Positions 6,912 to 7,079 of a stretch of 7,079 nt of DNA are shown here, piece after piece; position 1 is the first letter of the stretch; the number at the start of each line of letters is the position of its first letter. Both the position numbers and the translations under genes were made by a program. This DNA is from an uncultured Desulfomonile sp. GTDB taxonomy: Bacteria > Desulfobacterota > Desulfomonilia > Desulfomonilales > Desulfomonilaceae. The stretch covers positions 1 through 7,079 of the forward strand of contig CAIXMD010000002.1 in the NCBI GenBank assembly GCA_903920415.1. The letters are read 5' to 3'. The notes under the pieces are model-generated. The model ran no database searches and had not been told where the DNA came from. It saw only the letters and a list, made by a program, of their open reading frames with translations.

Positions 6912-7079
6912 GCGCTAAAGACTTGTCGTTCTGACCTCGAAATTGGAAAAAAATCCCCCCCCTCAAGCAGTCAAACACCGCGCACGCACAACTTTCAGTT
7001 GAAGACTGATGAAACGGACATAAAAGAATCGGACATCACTTTTTAGGCGCTCTATGTGTGCTTATCAACGGTTTTATGA
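6912..7079. other. Gene-free tail with homopolymer runs and small repeats
   Basis: No reading frame of note is seen on either strand; minus-strand frames from the right edge stop within 14 codons. The stretch contains adjacent runs of 7 A (6947-6953) and 8 C (6955-6962), a small palindrome CAACT-TTC-AGTTG (6989-7001), and CGGACAT twice, 15 bases apart (7015-7021 and 7030-7036). No hairpin followed by a T run, as expected of an intrinsic terminator after the glycosyltransferase gene, is evident. Confidence 0.5.

Overview
The window carries five protein genes in two divergent blocks. Both blocks read outward from a short intergenic region at about 4519-4720. The gene content is a tandem pair of MoeA paralogues, one fused to a periplasmic-binding-protein-like domain, plus a two-domain XdhC. 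With middling GC and bacterial Shine-Dalgarno sites, this suggests an anaerobic, molybdo- or tungstoenzyme-rich bacterium, most likely of the Desulfobacterota (former Deltaproteobacteria) type. The lineage is inferred from gene content and is not proven by any marker gene.

Minus-strand block (1-4518), in transcription order: a canonical-length MoeA (moeA1), a MoeA-PBP fusion (moeA2) that overlaps the end of moeA1, a 322-bp gap, and an XdhC/CoxI-family protein that runs off the left edge. The first two would act in the last step of molybdenum cofactor (Moco) synthesis, insertion of the metal into adenylated molybdopterin. XdhC would then bind and finish Moco, by sulfuration or protected delivery, for xanthine-dehydrogenase-family enzymes. 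A good sigma70-like promoter (TTGACA, 17 nt, TATTCT) lies upstream of moeA1. A second, weaker candidate lies in the gap upstream of xdhC.

Plus-strand block (4721-6911): a 12-helix major facilitator superfamily (MFS) permease of unknown substrate, then 28 bp later a short glycosyltransferase family 9 (heptosyltransferase-like) protein. Their link to the Moco block is unclear. The last 168 bp hold no gene I can support, only homopolymer runs and small repeats.

I see no rRNA, tRNA, CRISPR array, insertion sequence or phage gene. I found no convincing evidence of a wholly undescribed system. The points most worth a second look are the out-of-frame overlap between the two moeA genes, the paired single and PBP-fused MoeA, and the regulatory-looking gap before xdhC.
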